52,151 nucleotides of DNA from Lachnospiraceae bacterium (GTDB taxonomy: Bacteria > Bacillota > Clostridia > Lachnospirales > Lachnospiraceae). Shown here in pieces: positions 1 to 7,851 of this stretch. Made by a program: the position numbers and the translations under genes. Under the pieces are notes generated by a model, which saw nothing but the letters and a program-made list of their open reading frames with translations, had not been told where the DNA came from and searched no databases. Location of the stretch: positions 1-52,151 of the forward strand of contig JAGADU010000108.1 in the NCBI GenBank assembly GCA_017613435.1, given 5' to 3'. Each line of letters starts with the position of its first letter. Positions within the stretch are counted from its first letter, which is position 1.

Positions 1-960
1 CTTGACAAATATCCGGATTACAGAATCATCTGTCTGGATTGCCTTACATACGCAGGAAATCTTTCAACACTTGAACCTGTAATGGATAATCCTAACTTCA
101 GATTCGTAAAAGAAAGCATTACCGACAGGGCAGCGGTAGAAAAACTTTTCGAAGAAGAACAACCCGACATGGTTGTCAATTTTGCCGCAGAGTCCCATGT
201 TGACCGCTCAATCGAAAATCCCCAGATTTTCCTTGATACCAATGTAATAGGAACGAGTGTTTTGATGGATGCCTGCCGTAAATACGGAATCAAGAGATAT
301 CATCAGGTTTCCACGGACGAAGTATACGGAGATCTTCCTTTGGACAGACCCGATATGTTCTTCACCGAAACAACACCCATTCATACAAGCAGCCCCTACA
401 GCTCTTCAAAAGCGGGAGCCGATCTTTTGGTGCTCGCATATCACCGAACATACGGACTTCCCGTATCGATAAGCCGCTGCTCTAACAATTACGGTCCTTA
501 TCATTTCCCCGAGAAACTCATCCCTTTGATGATTATCAATGCGCTTCATGACAAGCCCCTTCCCGTGTACGGCGAAGGTTTGAATGTCAGAGACTGGCTT
601 TATGTGGAAGATCACTGCAAGGCAATCGATTTGGTCATCCATAAAGGAAGAGTCGGCGAAGTTTACAACATCGGCGGACATAACGAAATGAGAAATATCG
701 ATATAGTCAAACTTATATGCAGGGAACTCGGAAAACCCGAAAGTCTTATTACATATGTTACCGACAGAAAAGGTCATGACATGCGTTATGCCATCGACCC
801 CACAAAGATACACGATGAACTCGGCTGGCTTCCCGAGACCAAATTCGCGGACGGAATCAAAAAGACCATAAAATGGTATCTCGAAAACGAAGCATGGTGG
901 CAGCCCATTATTTCCGGCGAATATCAGAACTATTACGAAAAAATGTATGCAAACAGATAA
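1..960 (+). CDS. rfbB: dTDP-glucose 4,6-dehydratase, 5' end cut by window
   Basis: The reading frame is open from base 1 to the stop at 958-960, giving 319 residues. It starts inside the N-terminal Rossmann domain: the visible protein begins with LDKYPDYRIICLDCLTYAGN, typical of the second strand of RfbB/RmlB. The GxxGxxG motif and roughly 20-30 residues lie outside the window. The catalytic YxxxK appears as YSSSK after SPYSSS, and VDRSIENPQIFLDTNV and ISRCSNNYGPY are family signatures. The enzyme converts dTDP-glucose to dTDP-4-keto-6-deoxyglucose, the committed step to dTDP-rhamnose for cell-surface polysaccharide. Its operon partners would lie upstream of the window. The next gene has its own promoter. 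An internal ATG at base 82 is not the start, because homology continues upstream of it. Confidence 0.95.
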   Translation, partial: LDKYPDYRIICLDCLTYAGNLSTLEPVMDNPNFRFVKESITDRAAVEKLFEEEQPDMVVNFAAESHVDRSIENPQIFLDTNVIGTSVLMDACRKYGIKRYHQVSTDEVYGDLPLDRPDMFFTETTPIHTSSPYSSSKAGADLLVLAYHRTYGLPVSISRCSNNYGPYHFPEKLIPLMIINALHDKPLPVYGEGLNVRDWLYVEDHCKAIDLVIHKGRVGEVYNIGGHNEMRNIDIVKLICRELGKPESLITYVTDRKGHDMRYAIDPTKIHDELGWLPETKFADGIKKTIKWYLENEAWWQPIISGEYQNYYEKMYANR

Positions 961-982
961 GTGCGGAAGATTAAGTTGTTAT

Positions 983-1010
983 TTGACTTTGGCAGCAGTA
1001 TAATTATAAT
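983..1010 (+). promoter_or_regulatory. Sigma-A-type promoter for the GGDEF-EAL gene
   Basis: A TTGACT box at 983-988 and a perfect TATAAT at 1005-1010 are separated by 16 bp. Transcription would start near 1017, giving a leader of about 87 nt before the ATG at 1104. Confidence 0.7.
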
Positions 1011-1103
1011 GTTACCGTTAAATTCGGGCTTTTGCTTTTTGCGATAAAACCATATTTCAAATATAGTTTTAAAACGACGGCAGGAAAGAATACCGGGTGT
1101 TTG

Positions 1104-2756
1104 ATGAAAAAGATTAAAGAACACAGCACTATATTTTTTGCAATTCTTCTGTTTTTTTCCGTCCTCGGAGAGTTTCTGATGATTTTCATCGGAATGCAAA
1201 ACAGGGGCGGAGCAGATATGGTCCAGATCGGAAGAGGGTTTATTCCCCTTAACTCGCTTCAGGGAACGATACAGACCTTTACATTTATGCTTTGTATCTT
1301 AATGTCCTGTATAGAGTGTTACATCGGACCGAGAATTTCGTATTTTCTGGTCGGATTTATGATTATGTCCACGTCCATGCGAATGATTATGGGTAAAACG
1401 ATGGCACCCCTTCCCGGAGTGTTAAACGGTTTACTGACCGTTGTCGCAATCGCTCTTATCGGACATTTGCTTCGTTCCGCAAAGAAAAAGAGTATTACCG
1501 ACTATGCCACCGGCAAACTCAATACGGTCGGATTTTTGGAAATACTCAACAAGAAAATAAAAGACAAAAAATCGGGAAGTCTGGTTTATTACCAGGTAAA
1601 CAATTTCAGATCGATTAACGATGATTACGGTCATGATATCGGAGACAGGGTTCTTCGCATCGTTTCGGAGAGAATGGCTGGCATGGTCGGAAAAGACGGT
1701 ATCGTAGGTCGTATCGGCGGATCTGAATTCGCGATTTTGTTAAACGATAAAATCGATGCAACCGAACTCGTTTCAAGAATGTTAAAAGTATTGAACGAGA
1801 AGATGGTGTTTGACAAAGAAGGAATTCATCTTGACTGTTACATCGAAGGAAATGCCGGTATAGCACATTTCCCCAAGGATGCCAAAGATTCCAACATTCT
1901 TTTCAAATGCGCGGATGTGGCTTTGATGACTTCTTTAAAGAACGGCAGCAACACAATCGCCGTATTTGACGAAAAGATGCTCTCGAAAATGAATTCCGAC
2001 AAAGAGGTTGAGCAGCTTATCAAGCGCGCTTACGACGAAAAATATTTCTATCTCGAATATCAGCCTCAGTATTCGGTTTCGGATAAACGTTTAAGAGGAT
2101 TTGAATCCTTGATCAGAATGAAACTTCCCGACGGAAGAAGAATCAGTCCCGCCGAATTCATTCCCGTGGCCGAAAAATCAAACCTTATTTTTTCGATTGA
2201 CGAATATGTTTTGGATTTCGTAACGAAGGAATTTTCGAAGGTTGTCGAAGAAGCAAAAGAGAAGGTAACGATTTCGGTCAATATATCGGCGAACGGTATT
2301 TCCAGACCGGAATTTGTTTCAATCGTTGAAAATTGTCTTAAAAAGAACAATTTCAAAGCCGAGAATCTCGAAGTGGAAATTACGGAATATTCTTTTGACG
2401 ATTCCCAGGAACAGACCATTAAGAATATAAATAAATTAAAGGAAATGGGCGTTCAGGTTGCGCTTGACGATTTCGGCACGGGTTATGCTTCGCTCGGCAG
2501 ACTCATGAACCTTTCCGTAGACCTTCTTAAAATCGACAAGAGCCTGGTTGACAATATCGAAAAAGGCGAAGTCAACAGAGATTTTATCAATTCGATCGGA
2601 TCGCTCGGACACCTTATCGACTGCAAGGTTATTCTTGAAGGTGTTGAAACCGATTCACAGGTTGAATACATAAAGGAACTCGATTGCGATTATATCCAGG
2701 GATACGTATGGGGAAAACCCATGTCGTTTGAGAATGCCGCGGAACTTATTGTTTAA
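1104..2756 (+). CDS. Membrane GGDEF-EAL domain protein (c-di-GMP turnover, altered motifs)
   Basis: The 550-residue protein has hydrophobic helices in about residues 8-130 (four or so segments), then a GGDEF-like domain, then an EAL domain. The cyclase signature reads GGSEF (205-209), so the third position of the motif is lost and cyclase activity is doubtful. The phosphodiesterase signature reads ESL (334-336) instead of EAL, but the metal-binding glutamate is kept, as are the asparagine in SVNIS, DDFGTGY (from 455), the lysine in LLKIDKS and EGVET. The EAL half is therefore plausibly active and would hydrolyse c-di-GMP to pGpG at the membrane. The degenerate GGDEF half might act as a regulatory GTP-binding module, which is inference. 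An in-frame TTG at 1032 was not chosen because it lacks a ribosome binding site. The 3' end overlaps the convergent next gene by 11 bp. Confidence 0.88.
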   Translation: MKKIKEHSTIFFAILLFFSVLGEFLMIFIGMQNRGGADMVQIGRGFIPLNSLQGTIQTFTFMLCILMSCIECYIGPRISYFLVGFMIMSTSMRMIMGKTMAPLPGVLNGLLTVVAIALIGHLLRSAKKKSITDYATGKLNTVGFLEILNKKIKDKKSGSLVYYQVNNFRSINDDYGHDIGDRVLRIVSERMAGMVGKDGIVGRIGGSEFAILLNDKIDATELVSRMLKVLNEKMVFDKEGIHLDCYIEGNAGIAHFPKDAKDSNILFKCADVALMTSLKNGSNTIAVFDEKMLSKMNSDKEVEQLIKRAYDEKYFYLEYQPQYSVSDKRLRGFESLIRMKLPDGRRISPAEFIPVAEKSNLIFSIDEYVLDFVTKEFSKVVEEAKEKVTISVNISANGISRPEFVSIVENCLKKNNFKAENLEVEITEYSFDDSQEQTIKNINKLKEMGVQVALDDFGTGYASLGRLMNLSVDLLKIDKSLVDNIEKGEVNRDFINSIGSLGHLIDCKVILEGVETDSQVEYIKELDCDYIQGYVWGKPMSFENAAELIV

Positions 2757-3432
2757 TCCATTCAATGAATTTATACAGGATATCCGTGGGATTCGAATTG
2801 ATTCCGAGGCAAAGGCAAATATCTTCATCCTCGTGAAAGACATTGAAATTTTTTAATACGGCACTGTCGGAAACATTGATTCCGTAGGGTTTGTTCCCGA
2901 GGGAATCGTCTTCCGAGGTGTCGTTTTTTGTATGGTCGTAATAAATCAGTTCATCTTCGTATTTGGCTTTTATTTCGGGATAATCCTCAAGGTTTGAAAG
3001 AAGCCCCATCCTGCAAAGACGATCGAAAGTCTCGCGGTTGCATATCATATAATCTATGTCTCCCGAAGAAGCATTGACCACAAGTTTGGTCGTGGAGTCG
3101 ATATCGTTATCGTTCAAAAAAAGATCGGAACCGAAATATATTTTTTGCTTTTTGGGATTAATCTTTTCATATTCCGGAAAAGAAGAGATGAATTCCTCGT
3201 CGGTACATGAAGCAAATTCGGTTCTGTTTATGACATATCCGTTTAAAATAACCTCGGGAGCGAATACTATTTCCTTAAGAACGAGAAAAACAAGCAAAGC
3301 GATGACTGCGGCGCCCAAAAGATGGAATTTAAAAAAATCAAAATAATACCTCATGCGCTTTCCGAAAGGAAGCGCAGAGGCTTTTTTTAAATTTTCCAAT
3401 CTTTCTTTTTTGACGGGATTTTTGTCTTTCAT
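2746..3432 (-). CDS. Hypothetical single-helix membrane protein
   Basis: I do not recognise a family with certainty. The 228-residue protein has a basic, lysine-rich N-terminus (about 1-35), one hydrophobic helix (about 37-56, LLGAAVIALLVFLVLKEIVF) and an acidic, probably extracytoplasmic domain of about 170 residues. The outside domain contains a segment (GDIDYMICNRETFDRLCRMG) that resembles the hinge of a periplasmic-binding-protein-like fold, but this is weak. It follows uxaC on the same strand with 24 bases between them, so it may be the last gene of the yesL-uxaC transcript, although a 7-bp inverted repeat (CGGTTTT at 3447-3453, AAAACCG at 3460-3466) at the uxaC stop could reduce read-through. 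No good ribosome binding site is seen. A link to glucuronate use is not shown by the sequence. Confidence 0.7.
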   Translation of the reverse strand: MKDKNPVKKERLENLKKASALPFGKRMRYYFDFFKFHLLGAAVIALLVFLVLKEIVFAPEVILNGYVINRTEFASCTDEEFISSFPEYEKINPKKQKIYFGSDLFLNDNDIDSTTKLVVNASSGDIDYMICNRETFDRLCRMGLLSNLEDYPEIKAKYEDELIYYDHTKNDTSEDDSLGNKPYGINVSDSAVLKNFNVFHEDEDICLCLGINSNPTDILYKFIEWIKQ

Positions 3433-3456
3433 GATATCAAACGAAACGGTTTTCTT

Positions 3457-4857
3457 TTAAAAACCGAAATAGTTCAAAGCGTTTTTGAAGGATATGTTTT
3501 GGATTATTTCGCCGAGAATATCGTAATCTTCGGGGAATTCTCCTTTTTCGACCAGAGTGCCGATGTAATTGCAAAGAATTCTTCTGAAATATTCGTGCCT
3601 TGTATACGAAACGAAACTTCTTGAATCCGTAAGCATTCCGACAAAGCCCGAAAGGTTGGTATTGTTTGCCAGCGAATTCAAATGCTTTTCCATGCCCGTT
3701 TTGTTGTCGTTAAACCACCATGCGCTGCCGTGCTGGATTTTGCATACGGCTTCGTCGTCTTGGAAACAGGACATAATCGTATCGATAATGTCGTTGTCGT
3801 TGGGGTTAAGACTGTAAATAATCATTTTGCCGAGAGCGTTTTCGCGGTTTAACATATCAAGGAAATTCGCGAGCGTATCGCCTGAGGTTTCGGAAGCGAT
3901 ACAGTCAAAACCGGTATTCGGACCGATTTTTTCGAACATATCCGAATTATTGTCTCTTTTGCACCCGAAATGAAGCTGGCTGACGATTCCCGATTCCCTG
4001 TAATAAGAATGCAAAAACGTGAGAACCGCGGTTTGGAATTTTTCAGTTTCTTCATCCGAGGGCAATATATTGTTTAAACGTTTTTTCAAAAGAACGTTTG
4101 CCTCTTTTTCGCCGATGGGCTTATAAGGAATGTATGTAAGTCCGTGATCCGCTATGCGGCATCCGTTTTCCTTAAAGAAATCGATTCTTGAAGCAAGCGC
4201 TTTTTTAAATGCATCGAAAGAGTCGATCTTAAAACCGCAGACATCGGAAAGGCGTTTGAGATATTCGAGATAATTTTCTTTGTTTATCGCCAGGGCGTTG
4301 TCGGGTCTGAATGCCGGGAGCACGCGGCATTTAAAAGAGGGATCTTTCGAAAGATTTATATGGTATTCCAAAGAATCGGCCGGATCGTCCGTTGTCGCAA
4401 GAATCGATACATTGGATTTTTCGATAATTCCCCTTGCGCAAAAATCCGCTTCCTCAAGACGCTTGTTGCAAAGATTCCACAATTCTTCGGCATTTTCTTT
4501 TTTGACATATCCTTCGAAACCGAAATATTTTTTAAGTTCCATGTGGCTCCAGTGATACAAAGGATTGCCGATTGCGGTCGATAAAACTTCTATCCATTTG
4601 ATGAATTTTTCCTTGTCGGATGCGTCTCCGGTGATAAATGCTTCGTCGACGCCCATCGAACGCATGTAACGCCATTTGTAATGATCCGTACCGAGCCAGA
4701 GCTTGGTAATATTTTCAAAACGCCTGTTTTCGGCGATTTCTTTTGCGTCTATATGGCAGTGATAATCGATAATAGGGCAATTGGCCGCATAATCGAAATA
4801 TAGTTTTTTTGCGACATCGTTCGATAAAAGAAAATCTTCGTCCATAAATTTTTTCAT
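3457..4857 (-). CDS. uxaC: Glucuronate isomerase
   Basis: This 466-residue protein matches the usual UxaC length of about 470. UxaC converts D-glucuronate to D-fructuronate (and galacturonate to tagaturonate) in the cytoplasm, the first step after AguA releases glucuronate. Seen: the metal-binding YHCHID near the N-terminus (about residues 32-37), TKLWLGTDHYKWRYMRSMGV, the HFGCKRDNNSDMF segment and SETSGDTLANFLDMLN. The ATG at 4857 is chosen over a TTG at 4893 because a GGGGG ribosome binding site sits 6 bases upstream and homology begins there. The TTG option would overlap the preceding yesL-like gene. The gene is transcribed away from aguA as second gene after yesL. Mannonate dehydratase and fructuronate reductase, the next enzymes, are encoded at 14.4-18.9 kb. 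Confidence 0.95.
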   Translation of the reverse strand: MKKFMDEDFLLSNDVAKKLYFDYAANCPIIDYHCHIDAKEIAENRRFENITKLWLGTDHYKWRYMRSMGVDEAFITGDASDKEKFIKWIEVLSTAIGNPLYHWSHMELKKYFGFEGYVKKENAEELWNLCNKRLEEADFCARGIIEKSNVSILATTDDPADSLEYHINLSKDPSFKCRVLPAFRPDNALAINKENYLEYLKRLSDVCGFKIDSFDAFKKALASRIDFFKENGCRIADHGLTYIPYKPIGEKEANVLLKKRLNNILPSDEETEKFQTAVLTFLHSYYRESGIVSQLHFGCKRDNNSDMFEKIGPNTGFDCIASETSGDTLANFLDMLNRENALGKMIIYSLNPNDNDIIDTIMSCFQDDEAVCKIQHGSAWWFNDNKTGMEKHLNSLANNTNLSGFVGMLTDSRSFVSYTRHEYFRRILCNYIGTLVEKGEFPEDYDILGEIIQNISFKNALNYFGF

Positions 4858-4889
4858 ATTATTCCCCCGTACGTTCTGTTTATTGATAA

Positions 4890-5615
4890 TCAAAGGTTGT
4901 TTTCGCTCTCTTTGGCATCATCGCCGTTTTCGCCGTCTTTGCTCTCGTTTTCTTTTTCTTCGCCGTTTTCTTTGGCGCCTTCCTTTTCGTTGGCCAAAGC
5001 TATGGATTCGTATTTTTTCAAAACAGGTTCGATTAAAAAGGTATCCAAAAGACATTTGATGCCGGGAATCATGAGTATTAAAATGGCAAACATAAAGGTG
5101 TTGTATGCCCAATAAAGCGCGATGGAAGAAGCCGCCCAGAATACGATGAGTCCTATCGAATTTTTAAGATGCATCAAAGTGATTGCGATTGGGTACGTAA
5201 GTGCGTGGAATGTGGTCATTTCATATCGTGAAAGCCATGAAAAAGCGTAAGTTACCGTGCAAAGATACAAAAGTATTATTATGTAATAAAACCATCTTAA
5301 GCCGAGATTGAACCCTCCCTGACGGTGGTAATAAAACCATGCGGCGAACGAAAATGCGGCACCGACGACAATGTAGACAACCGTCATGACAGTTGCCTGC
5401 AAAAAATTTCTTTTAAACGACTTGAAAAATTCTTTGGTTGAATGGCCTTCGTTGTTTCTGACGCATTTGACCATTGCGTAATATGCGCTGCAGGAGGCCG
5501 CACCGAGAGTAAATAAGGGAACGGATGTGACAATCCAAAGAAAACCGATCCAGACCATGGTCCAGAATTTTTCGAGCGTTTTATATATTTTTCCGTCCAC
5601 ATTGAATAAATTCAT
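4890..5615 (-). CDS. YesL/DUF624 family membrane protein
   Basis: The 241-residue protein has about five or six hydrophobic segments between residues 18 and 185 and a highly charged C-terminal tail (about 200-241) of alternating Glu, Lys and Asn. The N-terminus (FNVDGKIYKTLEKFWTMVWIGFLWIVTSVPLFTLGAA) is typical of the YesL/DUF624 family, whose members are commonly found beside lplA/lplB/ytcP-type transporters; the molecular role is not established. It has an ATG start with AGGAAA about 7 bases upstream, and its own promoter facing away from aguA. It is the first gene of the uxaC transcript, with 32 bases before the uxaC ATG. The position suggests a helper in aldouronate uptake or sensing (inference). 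Confidence 0.85.
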   Translation of the reverse strand: MNLFNVDGKIYKTLEKFWTMVWIGFLWIVTSVPLFTLGAASCSAYYAMVKCVRNNEGHSTKEFFKSFKRNFLQATVMTVVYIVVGAAFSFAAWFYYHRQGGFNLGLRWFYYIIILLYLCTVTYAFSWLSRYEMTTFHALTYPIAITLMHLKNSIGLIVFWAASSIALYWAYNTFMFAILILMIPGIKCLLDTFLIEPVLKKYESIALANEKEGAKENGEEKENESKDGENGDDAKESENNL

Positions 5616-5644
5616 ATCGATTTCCTTTGGCTTTGATAATATAA

Positions 5645-5673
5645 ATTATAGCACCCGCAAAATAAACGTTAAA
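5645..5673 (-). promoter_or_regulatory. Promoter for yesL-like/uxaC operon
   Basis: Read on the minus strand, TTTAAC (5668-5673) and a perfect TATAAT (5645-5650) are separated by 17 bp. The start would fall near 5638, leaving about 25 nt of leader before the ATG at 5615. Confidence 0.6.
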
Positions 5674-5702
5674 TACAATATAGTCAGACATTTATTTTTC
5701 TA

Positions 5703-5730
5703 TAGACAAATAAAATATATGTAGTAAAAT
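5703..5730 (+). promoter_or_regulatory. Promoter for the aguA operon
   Basis: TAGACA (5703-5708) and TAAAAT (5725-5730) are separated by 16 bp. The predicted start near 5737 lies inside the inverted-repeat region at 5717-5763, an arrangement that fits repression by a bound regulator. Confidence 0.5.
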
Positions 5731-5763
5731 GATATTGTACTGAAATACAAGTATACTACATAT
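5717..5763. promoter_or_regulatory. Nested inverted repeats, candidate operator before aguA
   Basis: The outer arms ATATGTAGTA (5717-5726) and TACTACATAT (5754-5763) form a perfect 10-bp inverted repeat. Inside are TTGTA (5735-5739) and TACAA (5746-5750) separated by 6 bp. The inner half-sites match the halves of the CTTGTATACAAG palindrome found before the transporter operon, but are spread apart. The site overlaps the predicted start of aguA transcription and could serve the GntR regulator encoded at 9506. Binding is inferred. Confidence 0.45.
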
Positions 5764-5784
5764 TTTTTCTTTTGGAAAGTGATA

Positions 5785-7824
5785 ATGCTTATGTACAGTT
5801 CTTTATGGCTTAATTATGAAAAATTAATGATATCGGATGATGTCGAAAAGAGAGCGGCAGACATTTTGAAAAATGTTTGTTTTGTTTCGTGCGACGGCGA
5901 AAACAGGATTTTCAAAAGCATAAAAAAAGAGATTGAAACCGCATCTGAAATTCTTTTGGGCGAAAAGAGTACAATTTCTTTTTCCGACAAAAAAGAACAA
6001 AACGCACTCTCGGTTTGTCTTGTACGCGAAGATAAGCTTGGTAAGGAAGGCTTTAGAATATATTCGGACGATAACGCTTTTACGATCGAGGCAAATGATT
6101 ACAACGGCCTTCTTTACGGTACGTTTGAATTCATTGAAATGCTTCGTCTCGGCAAACTGACCAAAGAAGTCAATATTATTAAGATTCCGGACAATCCTCT
6201 CAGAATGCTCAATCACTGGGACAATATGACGGGCGATATAGAGAGAGGATATTCGGGCAATTCGTTTTTCTTTGCAGACAATAAAATGCTGATTAACGAC
6301 AGAACCGTGATGTATGCGAGAGCGGTTTCTTCCGTGGGAATAAATGCCGTAGTCATTAACAACGTAAATGTTAAGGGAGAGGCATCGTATCTTATTTCAA
6401 AGAAACATTATGACGATGTCAGAAAATTATCGGAATTATTCGCGGATTACGGAATCAGACTGTTTCTCAGCGTCAATTATGCGCTTCCGCTTGAATACGG
6501 ATTGGAAAGCGCCGATCCTTTGGATGAAAAAGTCTGCGAATGGTGGAAGTCGAAATGCGTTGAAATATATGAGAACGTTCCTCTTCTCGGAGGCTTTCTG
6601 GTTAAAGCCGATTCAGAAGGAAGACCGGGACCTTTCTCATACGGCAGAAATCAGGCCGACGGTGCCAATATGCTTGCAAGAGCCATAGCTCCTTTCGACG
6701 GAATCATTATTTGGAGATGTTTTGTATATAACTGCAAGCAGGACTGGAGGGATGAAAAGACCGACAGGGCAAAATCAGGTTATGATTATTTCCATTCGCT
6801 TGACGGCAAATTCGAAGAGAATGTGATTTTGCAGATAAAGAACGGTCCGATGGATTTCCAGGTCAGAGAACCCATATCGCCTCTTTTCGGAGGACTGGAA
6901 AATACCAATCAGATGCTTGAAGTTCAGATTGCACAGGAATACACGGGACAGCAGCGCCATGTATGCTTCCTTATTCCGTGGTTTAAGGAGATACTTGCTT
7001 TTAACACGCATATGAAGGAAGCCAGTGTCGCAGATATTGTTTCCGGCAGAGTCATGGGCAATAAAAACGCCGGAATGACGGCGGTATGCAATACCGGAGA
7101 CGATTACAACTGGACGGGTCACGATCTGGCGGGTGCGAATCTCTACGGATTCGGAAAGCTTGCGTTTGATACTTCGCTTTCCGCGACGGACATTGCCGCA
7201 AACTGGGCGAGACTTTATCTTTCGCAGGCAATCGGAGAATCTTCTTTTGCAAAAAGGAACGGAGAAAAAATCGTAAACACGGTAAAAGAAATACTCATGA
7301 AGTCCTGGCCCGTATATGAAAAATATAACGCCCCGCTCGGAATAGGATGGATGGTGGTACCGGGAATTCATTACGGTCCCGATGTCGACGGATACGAATA
7401 TTCGCCCTGGGGAACATATCACAAAGCAGATCTTCATGCGATAGGAAGAGACAGAACTGACAACGGAACGGGCTATGTTTCGCAGTATCGTGAAGAAAAC
7501 AAAAAGATGTATGAAAATGTCGAAACCTGTCCCGAAGAACTTCTTTTGTTTTTCCACAGATTGCCGTATAATTATGTATTGAAAAACGGCAAAACCGTGA
7601 TTCAGCACATATACGACACGCATTTCGAAGGGGCCGATGAAGCCGTGAAACTTTTGGAAGAATGGAAGAGTCTCGAAGGACTGATTTCGAAGGATGTTTA
7701 CGAGAGAGCTCTCGAAAGATTCATTCATCAGGCCGAACACTCAAAGGAATGGCGTGACGTAATCAACAGTTATTTCTTCAGAAAAACGGGAATAAAGGAT
7801 TTACAGGGAAGGGAAATTTACTGA
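5785..7824 (+). CDS. aguA: Alpha-glucuronidase, GH67
   Basis: AguA removes (4-O-methyl)-glucuronic acid from the non-reducing end of xylo-oligosaccharides. The 679 residues match the usual length of bacterial GH67 enzymes. Family signatures are clear: RMLNHWDNMTGDIERGYSG, KADSEGRPGP, NGPMDFQVREPISPLFGG and EVQIAQEYTGQQRH. From recalled Geobacillus numbering (E285, D364, E392), the general acid would be E278 and the base pair D357 and E385; all three are present with a constant offset of 7, which supports the call. There is no signal peptide, so it acts in the cytoplasm on imported aldouronates. ATG at 5785 is preferred (GGAAAG 5 bases upstream), with ATG 5791 and GTG 5779 as alternatives. It heads an operon with the esterase (27-base gap) and gntR. 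Confidence 0.96.
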   Translation: MLMYSSLWLNYEKLMISDDVEKRAADILKNVCFVSCDGENRIFKSIKKEIETASEILLGEKSTISFSDKKEQNALSVCLVREDKLGKEGFRIYSDDNAFTIEANDYNGLLYGTFEFIEMLRLGKLTKEVNIIKIPDNPLRMLNHWDNMTGDIERGYSGNSFFFADNKMLINDRTVMYARAVSSVGINAVVINNVNVKGEASYLISKKHYDDVRKLSELFADYGIRLFLSVNYALPLEYGLESADPLDEKVCEWWKSKCVEIYENVPLLGGFLVKADSEGRPGPFSYGRNQADGANMLARAIAPFDGIIIWRCFVYNCKQDWRDEKTDRAKSGYDYFHSLDGKFEENVILQIKNGPMDFQVREPISPLFGGLENTNQMLEVQIAQEYTGQQRHVCFLIPWFKEILAFNTHMKEASVADIVSGRVMGNKNAGMTAVCNTGDDYNWTGHDLAGANLYGFGKLAFDTSLSATDIAANWARLYLSQAIGESSFAKRNGEKIVNTVKEILMKSWPVYEKYNAPLGIGWMVVPGIHYGPDVDGYEYSPWGTYHKADLHAIGRDRTDNGTGYVSQYREENKKMYENVETCPEELLLFFHRLPYNYVLKNGKTVIQHIYDTHFEGADEAVKLLEEWKSLEGLISKDVYERALERFIHQAEHSKEWRDVINSYFFRKTGIKDLQGREIY

Positions 7825-7851
7825 ATCCCGTGCAATCCGGTGGGTGGCAAC

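Noticed and set aside
1032-1103. Upstream TTG start adding 24 residues to the GGDEF-EAL protein
   Set aside because: Only about 15 bases from the predicted transcription start, no ribosome binding site, and the added residues do not look like part of the membrane domain.
5661-5676. TAAACGTTAA near the yesL promoter as a CcpA cre box
   Set aside because: Only the central AACGTT is symmetric and the outer TG/CA positions of a cre site are missing.
6775-7740. 321-codon minus-strand frame opposite aguA
   Set aside because: Shadow of the GH67 gene; the sequence lacks any family signature and aguA has all catalytic residues in the plus frame.
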